64,000 bases of DNA from NCBI GenBank assembly GCA_903904005.1, contig CAIVAR010000011.1, positions 1-64,000 on the forward strand, in the 5' to 3' direction. Position numbers and translations under genes: made by a program. Source of the DNA: an uncultured Anaeromyxobacter sp. GTDB taxonomy: Bacteria > Myxococcota > Myxococcia > Myxococcales > Anaeromyxobacteraceae. Below are positions 19,487 through 27,342 of the stretch, piece by piece. How positions within the stretch are numbered: the first letter of the stretch is position 1; each line of letters starts with the position of its first letter. Below the pieces are notes generated by a model, which was not told the origin of the DNA, made no database searches, and saw nothing but the letters and a program-made list of their open reading frames with translations.

Positions 19487-20068
19487 TCAACGCCCGCCGG
19501 TGTCGTGGGCGCGGCGTCCCATGCGCGCGCTCGAGAGGAAGGCGGAGCCGTACTGGACCGCGCTCCCGATCACGAGCGCGCAGGCCACGACACCGAGCGC
19601 CGCGACCCAGGAGGCGGTCCGGGCCGTGGGGGCATCGTGGTAGTCGGCCACGAGGACCACCACCACGATGAGCGCCACGAGCGCCATCGCGTATTTCCCG
19701 ATCCGGGTCGGACGCACCGGCAGGGGCGCACGGGTCGCGAGCAGGAAGACCGAGCCCGCCGCGAGGATGAGGTCGCGCCCCACGACCACGCCGGTGAGCC
19801 ACCAGGGGACCTGCCCCTTCACGGCGAGCGCGATGAGGGCGCAGGCCACGAGGAGCTTGTCGGCGGCGGCGTCGAGGAAGGCGCCCAGCCGGGTCTGCTG
19901 GGCGAGCAGGCGGGCCAGCAGTCCGTCGAGTCCGTCGGTGAGCGCCGCCACCGCGAAGGCGATGAGCGCCCCGTCCTCGTCGCCCACGAGGTACCGCCAG
20001 AGGAAGACCGGGGCGAGGACTATCCTCGTCGCGGTCAGCACGTTGGGGACGTTGAGCCAGCGGGGCAC
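19487..20068 (-). CDS. pgsA: CDP-alcohol phosphatidyltransferase, probably phosphatidylglycerophosphate synthase
   Basis: 193 residues from GTG 20068, chosen because GGAGGT lies 7 bases upstream and the family usually begins NVPNVLTATRI. The catalytic motif DG-x2-AR-x8-G-x3-D-x3-D is complete (DGLDGLLAR...GAFLDAAAD). There are about five membrane segments. It would transfer a phosphatidyl group from CDP-diacylglycerol to glycerol-3-phosphate at the inner membrane. Another CDP-alcohol transferase activity cannot be excluded from sequence alone. Confidence 0.82.
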   Translation of the reverse strand: MPRWLNVPNVLTATRIVLAPVFLWRYLVGDEDGALIAFAVAALTDGLDGLLARLLAQQTRLGAFLDAAADKLLVACALIALAVKGQVPWWLTGVVVGRDLILAAGSVFLLATRAPLPVRPTRIGKYAMALVALIVVVVLVADYHDAPTARTASWVAALGVVACALVIGSAVQYGSAFLSSARMGRRAHDTGGR

Positions 20069-20120
20069 CGACCACACCTCCGGTGGCGCCGATCCTAGCA
20101 GGCCCCGAGGCGCCTTCGCA

Positions 20121-20831
20121 TCACCAGTCGTCCCGGAGCCCCCGGAGCGCCACGAAGGGCCCGTCCCCACCCGCCCGGAGGAAGGGGTTCACGAGGACCT
20201 CCTCGCCGAGCTCCGTCGCCTCGGGCTCGACGCCGGCGGCCCGGGCGGCCCGGACCGCGGAGAGGCGCCCCGCCGCGGCCTGGTTGGCCGGCTCCCGGTC
20301 GAGGACGAATGGCAGGTTCGCCTCGGCGTAATCGTGGCCGGGGTGGACCTCGAGACGCGGGTCGAGCGCCGGCAGGACGGTGCGAAAGGTCGTGGCGAGG
20401 AGGGACGGATCGCCCCCGTGCCGGCAGTTGCCGCATCCCGACCAGAAGAGGGTATCGCCGGTGAGCAGCCTCCCCTGCCATTCGAGCAGCACCGAGCCCG
20501 GGGTGTGGCCCGGGGCGGGGTGCACGCGGATGCGCAGCCGTCCCAGGTCGAGGACCGTCGTGCCGGAGAGGTCGCGGTCCGGCGCGAACCAGGCGGCGTC
20601 GTCGCCATGGCCGATCACCTGGGCCCCGAGCTCCTGCCGGAGGCGGGCGCTCCCACCCGAGTGGTCGACGTGGCCGTGGGTGTGCAGGATCCACCTCGGC
20701 CGGACCCCCGCCGTCCGGACGGCGTCGAGCGCCACCGCCGGGTCGGCCGGGTCGACGAGCACGGCGTCCTCCCCCTCCGCGAGAAGGTAGAGGTAGTTGT
20801 CCCTCGCGAAGCGCCGCCGGACGAAGGTCAC
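20121..20831 (-). CDS. Metallo-beta-lactamase fold hydrolase (glyoxalase II-like)
   Basis: 236 residues from GTG 20831, overlapping the previous stop as GTGA. It has the zinc motif HTHGHVDHSGG, a later His in APGHTPGS, Asp in TGDTLF and His in HPGHDY, giving a full two-metal site. The set resembles hydroxyacylglutathione hydrolase or related thioesterases. It is coupled to a glyoxalase-fold gene, which fits a role in detoxifying a 2-oxoaldehyde or similar compound, but the substrate is not shown. Confidence 0.82.
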   Translation of the reverse strand: MTFVRRRFARDNYLYLLAEGEDAVLVDPADPAVALDAVRTAGVRPRWILHTHGHVDHSGGSARLRQELGAQVIGHGDDAAWFAPDRDLSGTTVLDLGRLRIRVHPAPGHTPGSVLLEWQGRLLTGDTLFWSGCGNCRHGGDPSLLATTFRTVLPALDPRLEVHPGHDYAEANLPFVLDREPANQAAAGRLSAVRAARAAGVEPEATELGEEVLVNPFLRAGGDGPFVALRGLRDDW

Positions 20832-21217
20832 CCCTCCTCCGGCCAGTGGGAAAGGGCGACACGGTTCCCCTCCGGGTCCCGGAAGAAGAGGGAGAAGGGG
20901 CTGCGCCGGGCGAGGCGGACGCCAGCCGCGGCGAGCCGCGCCTCCCAGGCCCGCCGGTCGGCGCGAGGAATGGACAGCGCCACCACCTGCCACCCGGCCG
21001 GGGTGTCCTCGAACGGTGCCTCCTCGGACGGCCTCGACGCGCGCTCGAGCGCCAGGAAACCGGCCCCCGTGGAGAGCCACACGCTCCGGTCCCCTCCACC
21101 CTCGGCAGCCCACCGGCGCAGCACCGGAAGGCCGAGAACCTCCCGGTAGAATGTCTCGCACGCCTCCAGATCGGCGCAGCGCAGCGCCACGTGGTGCAGC
21201 CCCTCCACCTGCTCCAT
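20828..21217 (-). CDS. VOC (glyoxalase-fold) family protein
   Basis: 129 residues starting MEQVEGLHHVALRCADLEA, with GGGAGG 5 bases before the ATG. The two beta-alpha-beta-beta-beta units of the vicinal-oxygen-chelate fold are visible, with candidate metal residues His8/His9 and Glu in FFRDPEGNRVAL. It forms a translationally coupled pair with the metallo-hydrolase. A lactoylglutathione-lyase-like activity is possible but not certain. Confidence 0.8.
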   Translation of the reverse strand: MEQVEGLHHVALRCADLEACETFYREVLGLPVLRRWAAEGGGDRSVWLSTGAGFLALERASRPSEEAPFEDTPAGWQVVALSIPRADRRAWEARLAAAGVRLARRSPFSLFFRDPEGNRVALSHWPEEG

Positions 21218-21304
21218 CACGACCTCCCTGGTGCGGTGAGGGGCTCTTTCCCCTTGCCGGTTCGACGCAGCGCGTATATGAACCCGCCCGCCTCCCCCCC
21301 TCCC

Positions 21305-23170
21305 ATGATCGCTCGAGACAAGATTCGCAACGTGGCCATCGTTGCCCACGTCGACCACGGCAAGACAACGCTCGTGGACTTCATGCTGCGCCAGGCCGGC
21401 ATCTTCCGCTCCAACGAGACCCTCGTCGAGCGGGTGATGGATTCGAACGACCTGGAGCGCGAGAAGGGCATCACCATCCTCGCGAAGAACACCGCGGTCA
21501 CCTGGGCCGGGATCAAGATCAACATCGTCGACACCCCCGGTCACGCGGATTTCGGTGGCGAGGTCGAGCGGGCGTTGCGCCTCGTGGACGGGGTGCTGCT
21601 CCTCGTCGACGCCGCCGAGGGCCCCCTCCCCCAGACCCGATTCGTGCTCTCCAAGGCGCTGGCGCTGGGGCTGCCGTCGGTGCTCGTCGTCAACAAGGTG
21701 GACCGGCAGGACGCGCGGGCGAAGGAGGTCCTCGACCTCGTCTACTCGCTCTACATCGACCTCGGCGCCAACGAGCACCAGATCGACTTCCCGGTCATCT
21801 ACACCATCGCCCGCGAGGGGCGCGCCGCCCACACCGTGGCCGGCGCCTTCGAGTCCGACACGCTGAAGCCCCTCTTCGACGCCATCCTCACCCACATCCC
21901 GGCCCCTCCCGAGGAGGAGCATCCGACGCTGCAGATGCTCGTCGACAACCTCGACTACGACGACTACGTCGGGCGCCTCGCCATCGGCCGCATCGCCTCC
22001 GGCGTGGCCCGCGAGGGCGCGACCATCTCGGTCATCCGCGAGGAAGGCAAGATCGTCCCCGCCAAGATCGTTCGACTCTACGTCTACGACGGCCTGAAGC
22101 GAGTCGAGGTCAAGGACGCCGGCCCGGGCGAGATCGTCTGCATCGCCGGCGCCGAGCACATCGGCATCGGCGACACCCTCTGCGACCCCTCCGCCCCTGT
22201 GGCCCTCCCACGCATCAGCGTGGAGGAGCCCACCATGTCGATGGTGTTCCGGGTGAACGAGGGGCCCTTCGCCGGACGCGAGGGCAAGTACGTCACCAGC
22301 CGCAACATCCGCGAGCGGTTGCACCGCGAGGCGTACAAGAACGTCTCCATCCGCGTCGAGGACACCGAGACCCCCGACGCCTTCAAGGTGGTGGGTCGCG
22401 GCGAGTTGCAGCTCGCGGTCATCGTCGAGAACATGCGCCGGGAGGGGTTCGAGCTCACCGTGTCGAACCCGGAGCCGGTGCTGAAGAACATCGCCGGCGA
22501 GGTCCACGAGCCCATGGAGCTGCTCGTGTGCGACCTGCCCGCCGACGGGGTGGGACCGGTCACGAGCGCGCTCGGCCCGCGCAAGGGGCGCATGGTCGAC
22601 ATGCAGCCGCTCGGCTCGGGTCGCACCCGGCTCCAGTTCCGGGTCCCGGCCCGCGGCCTCATCGGCTTCCGCTCCGACTTCCTCACCCTCACCCGCGGCG
22701 AGGGCATCCTCTCCTCGCAGTTCGACGGCTACGAGCCCTGGCAGGGGCGCATCGACAAGCGCCAGGCTGGCGCCATCATCTCCGACCGCGAGGGCGAGAC
22801 GGTCGCCTACGCCTGCTTCTCCGGGCAGGAGCGCGGCAAGCTCTTCGTGAAGCCGGGCGACAAGGTCTACAACGGCATGATCGTGGGCGAGCACTCCCAC
22901 GACAACGACATCGAGTACAACATCTGCCGGGAGAAGAAGCTCACCAACATCCGCGCCGCCGGCCGGGACGAGAACATCATCCTCACGCCCCCGCGCGACA
23001 TGAACCTCGAGAAGTCGCTCGAGTGGATCGCCGAGGACGAGCTCGTCGAGGTGACGCCGCTCTCCATCCGGCTGCGGAAGAAGGCCCTCGATCCAAATAC
23101 CCGGTACCGGCTGGAGCGGGACCGCAAGCGCGGTGGGTCGGGCGGGCCGCCCGAAGTCCCGCCGGGATAA
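21305..23170 (+). CDS. typA: Ribosome-associated GTPase TypA/BipA
   Basis: 621 residues from ATG 21305. G1 AHVDHGKT, G2/switch [11 protein letters not shown]3 [10 protein letters not shown]4 NKVD; then domain II, the EF-G-like domain III/V and the TypA-specific C-terminus ([28 protein letters not shown]). It supports ribosome assembly and stress growth in other bacteria. An in-frame ATG at 21278 would add 9 residues (NPPASPPP-rich); neither start has a good ribosome site. A terminator follows at 23244-23279. Confidence 0.96.
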   Translation: MIARDKIRNVAIVAHVDHGKTTLVDFMLRQAGIFRSNETLVERVMDSNDLEREKGITILAKNTAVTWAGIKINIVDTPGHADFGGEVERALRLVDGVLLLVDAAEGPLPQTRFVLSKALALGLPSVLVVNKVDRQDARAKEVLDLVYSLYIDLGANEHQIDFPVIYTIAREGRAAHTVAGAFESDTLKPLFDAILTHIPAPPEEEHPTLQMLVDNLDYDDYVGRLAIGRIASGVAREGATISVIREEGKIVPAKIVRLYVYDGLKRVEVKDAGPGEIVCIAGAEHIGIGDTLCDPSAPVALPRISVEEPTMSMVFRVNEGPFAGREGKYVTSRNIRERLHREAYKNVSIRVEDTETPDAFKVVGRGELQLAVIVENMRREGFELTVSNPEPVLKNIAGEVHEPMELLVCDLPADGVGPVTSALGPRKGRMVDMQPLGSGRTRLQFRVPARGLIGFRSDFLTLTRGEGILSSQFDGYEPWQGRIDKRQAGAIISDREGETVAYACFSGQERGKLFVKPGDKVYNGMIVGEHSHDNDIEYNICREKKLTNIRAAGRDENIILTPPRDMNLEKSLEWIAEDELVEVTPLSIRLRKKALDPNTRYRLERDRKRGGSGGPPEVPPG

Positions 23171-23189
23171 GCTGCGCCGACTTCCCGCA

Positions 23190-23209
23190 GCGCCGACTTC
23201 AGTCGGCGC
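23190..23209. repeat. CTTCAG-centred perfect hairpin 1
   Basis: GCGCCGACTTCAGTCGGCGC, a 9-bp stem centred on CTTCAG, lies 19 bases after typA. It shares its centre but not its stem with the hairpin at 23305-23324, as in REP-like intergenic repeats. Confidence 0.5.
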
Positions 23210-23243
23210 AAGAGCGGGTCCTCGGAACCGGACCGCAAATACG

Positions 23244-23279
23244 AAGGGCTGGCGATCGCTCGCCAGCCCTTTCGTGTTT
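23244..23279. terminator. Bidirectional rho-independent terminator between typA and rplC
   Basis: AAGGGCTGGCGA (23244-23255) pairs with TCGCCAGCCCTT (23260-23271) around TCGC. The plus strand continues TTCGTGTTTC and the minus strand TTCGTATTTG, so it can stop both converging genes. Confidence 0.85.
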
Positions 23280-23304
23280 CGGAACCGTTCCGTGAGTGGT
23301 TCTT

Positions 23305-23324
23305 GCGGCGGCTGAAGCCGCCGC
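23305..23324. repeat. CTTCAG-centred perfect hairpin 2
   Basis: GCGGCGGCTGAAGCCGCCGC, a 9-bp stem; its reverse complement is centred on CTTCAG like the repeat at 23190-23209. It ends 3 bases before the rplC stop codon. Confidence 0.5.
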
Positions 23325-23326
23325 TG

Positions 23327-24037
23327 CTACACCTTCGGCTTGGCCCGCTCGCGGACTTCCTGCTTCTTCTTGGGCTTGGGCTGCCCCTTGGAGGCGGTGT
23401 CGACGTAGACGAGCCCGTCGGCGTGGCCGGCCACGGCACCCTTCACGAGGAGGAGGTTGCCCTCGGCCTCGATGCCCGCCACGATGAGGTTCTGGGTGGT
23501 GATGTTGTCGACGCCGTAGTGACCAGGGAGGTGCTTGCCCTTCCACACCTTGCCGGGCGTCTTGCGCTGTCCGATGGCGCCCGGGTGCCGGTGGTGCTCG
23601 TGGGCCGTGGACGAGTCACGGGCCGCACCCTTCATGCCCCAGCGCTTGAAGACGCCGGCGAAACCGCGCCCCTTGCTGGTGCCGGTGACGTCGACACGCT
23701 GGTCGAGCTTGAAGACCTGGTCGACCGTGAGGACGTCCCCGGTCTTGAGCTCGCCGAGGAGCTTCGGGTCACGGGGGCGAACCTCCTTCAGGTGGCGGAA
23801 CACCGCGGTCCCGGCCTTCTTGAAGACGCCCACCTCGGCCTTCGTGAGCCGCTTCTCCTTCTTCTCGGCGACCTCGACGAAGCCCAGCACGACGGCGTCG
23901 TAGCCGTCCTTCTCCGCTGTCTTGCGGCGGATGACGGTGCAGGGGCCCATCTGGAGAACGGTGACGGGGACGCAGTCGCCGTCGGCGGTGAAGATATGGG
24001 TCATGCCGACCTTGCGACCCAGGAGACCAGTAGCCAT
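23327..24037 (-). CDS. rplC: 50S ribosomal protein L3, as a single-gene unit
   Basis: 236 residues. It opens GLLGRKVGMTHIFTADG and has the L3 loop HRHPGAIGQRKTPGKVWKGK and NLLLVKGAVAGH, so it is full length. A basic KPKKKQ tail ends it. L3 nucleates 50S assembly. In most bacteria rplC sits in the S10 operon before rplD; here typA and a kinase flank it and no other ribosomal gene adjoins. It has its own promoter (24113-24141), GAGGT 5 bases before the ATG, and a terminator. Confidence 0.96.
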   Translation of the reverse strand: MATGLLGRKVGMTHIFTADGDCVPVTVLQMGPCTVIRRKTAEKDGYDAVVLGFVEVAEKKEKRLTKAEVGVFKKAGTAVFRHLKEVRPRDPKLLGELKTGDVLTVDQVFKLDQRVDVTGTSKGRGFAGVFKRWGMKGAARDSSTAHEHHRHPGAIGQRKTPGKVWKGKHLPGHYGVDNITTQNLIVAGIEAEGNLLLVKGAVAGHADGLVYVDTASKGQPKPKKKQEVRERAKPKV

Positions 24038-24112
24038 GTTCGACCTCGCATTGGTCCGCCCCGCGACGACCGGCCGGGGGAGACTTGCAGAAAAACGTTT
24101 GGGGAGCGCGGA

Positions 24113-24141
24113 CTTGTAGCGGAGGGGCTGGTCCCTGTCAA
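24113..24141 (-). promoter_or_regulatory. Housekeeping-type promoter for rplC
   Basis: On the minus strand TTGACA (24141-24136), 17 bases, TACAAG (24118-24113). Transcription would start near 24106, about 70 bases before the L3 start. Confidence 0.75.
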
Positions 24142-24162
24142 GACTTCCCGGGGCCCCTGCCC

Positions 24163-24846
24163 CTACCCCTGGCGGCGCGGCGACTCCGGTGCCGGCAACT
24201 CCAGGATCCAGGCCCCGCCGTCGACGCCGACCGCGCCCCCGAGCAGCGCACAGGCCCGCCGCGCAGCCGGGAGGGCCAGCGCCGAACCGCGGGTGTCCCC
24301 GCTGTCTCCGCGCCTGGGGTCGACGAGCTCCTCGGGCGTGGCCTTCGCCCCCTCGAATCGGAAGCGGGCCACCCCACCCTTGCGGGTACCCGTGACGCGG
24401 ACGTCAGCGCCCCCTCGAGCGGCGGCGAGGAGGATCCCCTCGACGATCCGGCGCGCCAGGCCGGGGTCACCCACCACAGACAGGCCCGGCTCCAGTTCGA
24501 GTTCGATCGACCCTGCTCCGACGGTGATGGCCCCGGGGAACATCTCGCGCGCGGGGACCTCCTCCAGCTCGAGCGGGATTCCGCCCACGTCGAGGCGGGC
24601 GATGAGGAGGTGATCCTCGACGAGGCGCCGGAGCCGCGTGAGCGCGCGCAACGACATGCGGGAGAGCTTCTCCCCGCGCGCGCCGCCCCGTTCCTCGGCG
24701 CTCATCCGGGCGAGCATCTCCACGCTCCAGAGGGCTGTGGAGAGCGGGTTGCGGATCTCGTGCGCGACGAAGGCCAGCTGGCTGGCCTTCTCTTCGGTAA
24801 CGGGACGAGATTCGGCAGTTGGAAGGGTCGGACGGAGTTCGCTCAT
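24163..24846 (-). CDS. Soluble histidine kinase-like protein with degenerate ATPase domain
   Basis: 227 residues, no membrane segment. The HisKA helix pair is clear with His29 in FVAHEIRNPLSTAL. The ATPase half is eroded: the N-box Asn is absent (RIVEGILLAAARGG), no DxGxG box is visible, and only GSALALPAARRACALLGG recalls the G2 box. It may serve as a phosphotransfer or dimerisation partner rather than an active kinase. It is divergent from the sigma-32-like gene. Confidence 0.7.
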   Translation of the reverse strand: MSELRPTLPTAESRPVTEEKASQLAFVAHEIRNPLSTALWSVEMLARMSAEERGGARGEKLSRMSLRALTRLRRLVEDHLLIARLDVGGIPLELEEVPAREMFPGAITVGAGSIELELEPGLSVVGDPGLARRIVEGILLAAARGGADVRVTGTRKGGVARFRFEGAKATPEELVDPRRGDSGDTRGSALALPAARRACALLGGAVGVDGGAWILELPAPESPRRQG

Positions 24847-24905
24847 GGCCGATTCATGGCGTCCACGATGCGATCGCCGGCCCTTCTGTGCAAGGGTTCC
24901 CGGCG

Positions 24906-24944
24906 ACCCAGATGGGTCAGTACCCAGAACCCCGCCCAGTTGGG
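24906..24944. promoter_or_regulatory. Tandem palindromes, candidate enhancer sites
   Basis: ACCCAGATGGGT (24906-24917) and CCCAGTTGGG (24935-24944) are near-identical palindromes with centres 28 bases apart. They lie 140-175 bases upstream of the sigma-54 promoter at 25082, where bacterial enhancer-binding proteins normally bind. A 9-bp GC hairpin follows at 24948-24969. Confidence 0.45.
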
Positions 24945-25081
24945 TGTCTCTGGGGCGCTTGCCCCAGAGGGGGCGTTTTCAGGGGCCGGATCGGTAAAAA
25001 GGTAACCATCCAACCCCCGGCTCGTGTCCCTCGAAGCAGGGAACCACCGGAGTTTGGGGCCGATCCGGCACCCCCGCAGCA

Positions 25082-25097
25082 TGGCACTCCTGTTGCT
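25082..25097 (+). promoter_or_regulatory. Consensus sigma-54 promoter before the sigma-32-like gene
   Basis: TGGCAC (25082-25087), 5 bases, TTGCT (25093-25097): a full match to TGGCAC-N5-TTGCW. With the -12 C at 25096, transcription should start near 25108, three bases before the ATG at 25111. Confidence 0.8.
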
Positions 25098-25110
25098 CTG
25101 TGTCTTTCTC

Positions 25111-25938
25111 ATGCGCGAGACCGTCTCCGCCTATCTCCAGGACGTTGGCCGCTACCCGATGCTCTCGGTGGAGGAGGAGCAGGCGCAGGCGCGGGCCTAC
25201 CGGGAGCGTGGAGACCTGCGCGCGGCCCACCTCCTCGTCACCTCGAACCTCCGCTTCGTCGTGAAGGTCGCGGCTGGCTACCGGGGATACGGGCTCCGTC
25301 TCGCCGACCTGATCCAGGAGGGGAACCTGGGGCTTCTCCGTGCCGTGACCAAGTTCGACCCCGAACAGGGCATCCGGCTCGTCACCTATGCCTCCTGGTG
25401 GATCCGCGCCTACATCCAGGGATACGTGCTCCAGTCCTGGTCGCTCGTGAAGGTCGGCACCACGCAGGCCCAGCGCCGCCTCTTCTTCGCGCTGGCGCGG
25501 ACGCGCCGTGAACTCGCCCGGGCCGGTTGCGACGAGGACCTCGACGAACGCGTGGCCCGGAAGCTCCGGGTCAGCACGGGGGAGGTCCGGGAGGTGTCGC
25601 GCCGGCTCGAGCTCCGCGACCAGTCGCTCGACGCCCCGGTGTCGGACGGCGGGCCCACCACGATGGAGCGCTGCGCGTCGAGCGAAGAACTCCAGGACGA
25701 GCGGCTCTCCCGCGTCCGCGATTCGGCCCGCCTGAACCGCGGCGTCGCCGACGCGCTCGCCCTCCTCGACGACCGGGAGCGGACCATCGTCGAGCAGCGC
25801 TTCATGGCCGACGAGCCCGCCTCGCTGCAGGACCTCGGCAACCGGCTCGGCTTCTCCCGCGAGCGGGCCCGGCAGCTCGAGATCCGGGCCCGCGGAAAGC
25901 TCCGCGCGGCGCTCGAGCCGCTGGCCGCCGCCGGGTAG
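25111..25938 (+). CDS. Alternative sigma factor of the sigma-32 (RpoH/SigB/SigC) type
   Basis: 275 residues from ATG 25111. Regions: 1.2 SAYLQDVGRYPMLSVEEE; 2 LVTSNLRFVVKVAAGY...DLIQEGNLGLLRAVTKFDP and YASWWIRAYIQGYV; 3; region 4 DRERTIVEQRFM...FSRERARQLEIRARGKLR. The layout matches RpoH and the M. xanthus SigB/SigC group. I chose this start because it begins region 1.2 and because the sigma-54 promoter at 25082-25097 would start RNA about 3 bases before it, so longer in-frame starts (25024, 25081) could not be translated from that RNA. The message may be leaderless; no ribosome site is visible. Confidence 0.88.
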   Translation: MRETVSAYLQDVGRYPMLSVEEEQAQARAYRERGDLRAAHLLVTSNLRFVVKVAAGYRGYGLRLADLIQEGNLGLLRAVTKFDPEQGIRLVTYASWWIRAYIQGYVLQSWSLVKVGTTQAQRRLFFALARTRRELARAGCDEDLDERVARKLRVSTGEVREVSRRLELRDQSLDAPVSDGGPTTMERCASSEELQDERLSRVRDSARLNRGVADALALLDDRERTIVEQRFMADEPASLQDLGNRLGFSRERARQLEIRARGKLRAALEPLAAAG

Positions 25939-25959
25939 CGGCGCCTCCGGGGCTCGGTC

Positions 25960-27342
25960 TCAGCCCATTCCGTGCTTCTTCAGGCGGTAGCGGAGCGTGT
26001 CCCGGCTGATCCCGAGCAGGCGTGCCGCGCGCGACTGGTTCCCGCTGGAGCGTTCGAGCGCCTCCTGGATGAGCTTCCGCTCCACGTCCTCGAGCAACAG
26101 CCCGTCGGGCGCGACGGCGGCCGGCTTCTCGGGGCGGCGCGCCGCGACGGCCGCGCCCCGCAGCTCGGGCGTGAGGTGCTCCGGGCGAAGCTCCTCGACA
26201 CCGGCGTGGAGGATGAAGGCCCGCTCGACCGCGTTGCGCAGCTCCCGCACGTTGCCCGGCCAGCGGTGGGCCTGGAGCAGCTGCATGGCGGCCGAGCTCA
26301 CCCCCTTCACCCGGCCGTTCATCTCCTCGTTGAACCGGGCGATGAAGTGGACGCAGAGCGCCGGCACGTCCTCCGGGTGGTCCCGGAGCGGCGGGAGCAC
26401 GATTCGCACGACGTTGAGCCGGAAGAAGAGATCGGCCCGGAAGCGCCCCTCGGAGACGCGCTGTTCCAGGTTGACGTTGGTGGCGGCCAGCACCCGCACG
26501 TCGGCCCGCAGCTCGGAGACGCCGCCCACCCGCCGGAAGGTCTTGTTCTCGAGAAGGCGCAGGAGCTTCGCCTGCCCTCCGGCGTGAAGATCGCCGATCT
26601 CGTCGAGCATCACCGTGCCGCCCTCGGCGCTCTCGAAGAGGCCGCGCTTCTGGGCGTGGGCGTCGGTGAAGGCTCCCCGCTCGTGGCCGAACAGCTCGCT
26701 CTCGAGCAGGTGCTCGGGCAGGGCCGCGCAGTTCACCTGGAGGAAGGGACGCTCGGCGCGTCCGCTGGAGAAGTGGATGGCCCGGGCCACCACCTCCTTG
26801 CCCGAGCCGCTCTCCCCCTCGACGAGAACGGTGGTGGCGTCGCTCCCGGAGAGGCGGGACACCATGGCGCGAACCTGCTCCATGCCGGGCGAGTGCCCCA
26901 CCAGCGCCGAGAGGGCCTCCCCGCCCCCGCGCCGCTCCTGGGTGAGCGCCTCGATCTGCCGGCGTGTGCGGGCCGCGGTGAGGGCGCGTTCCACGGCCGC
27001 GTCGAGCGCCTGGAAGGGAAACGGCTTCACCAGGAAGTCGATGGCCCCGTGCTTCATCGCCTCCACGGCGATGTCGACGGTGCTGTGGGCCGACATCATG
27101 ATCACGGCGAGCTCCGGGGCCTGGACGAGCGCCCGCTGCAGCGTGAGCAGGCCGTCGATGCCGGGGAGGCGCACGTCGAGCAGCATGAGGTCGGGAGGCC
27201 GGGAGGCGACGGCCTCGAGCGCCTCCTCCCCCGACTCGGCCGAGACCACCTCGTAGCCTCCGCGCTGCAGCCGCTCGCCCACCGACCAGCGGATGAGCTT
27301 CTCGTCGTCGACGACCAGGATCCGGGCGGGCGAGGTGGTCAT
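25960..27342 (-). CDS. NtrC-family sigma-54 response regulator
   Basis: 460 residues: receiver (Asp56 in LLDVRLPG), AAA+ with GESGSGKE, and Fis HTH (NQSRAARLLGISRDTLRYRL). The sigma-54 loop reads GAFTDA instead of GAFTGA, a variant seen in some family members. Its ATG overlaps the kinase stop (ATGA), so the two are coupled. Sigma-54 sites lie on both sides: in front of the sigma-32-like gene and in front of hemA. These are likely targets, by position only. Confidence 0.93.
   Translation of the reverse strand: MTTSPARILVVDDEKLIRWSVGERLQRGGYEVVSAESGEEALEAVASRPPDLMLLDVRLPGIDGLLTLQRALVQAPELAVIMMSAHSTVDIAVEAMKHGAIDFLVKPFPFQALDAAVERALTAARTRRQIEALTQERRGGGEALSALVGHSPGMEQVRAMVSRLSGSDATTVLVEGESGSGKEVVARAIHFSSGRAERPFLQVNCAALPEHLLESELFGHERGAFTDAHAQKRGLFESAEGGTVMLDEIGDLHAGGQAKLLRLLENKTFRRVGGVSELRADVRVLAATNVNLEQRVSEGRFRADLFFRLNVVRIVLPPLRDHPEDVPALCVHFIARFNEEMNGRVKGVSSAAMQLLQAHRWPGNVRELRNAVERAFILHAGVEELRPEHLTPELRGAAVAARRPEKPAAVAPDGLLLEDVERKLIQEALERSSGNQSRAARLLGISRDTLRYRLKKHGMG

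Noticed and set aside
25024-25110. Longer N-terminus for the sigma-32-like protein
   Set aside because: It would begin upstream of the consensus sigma-54 promoter's start point and adds residues foreign to the family.
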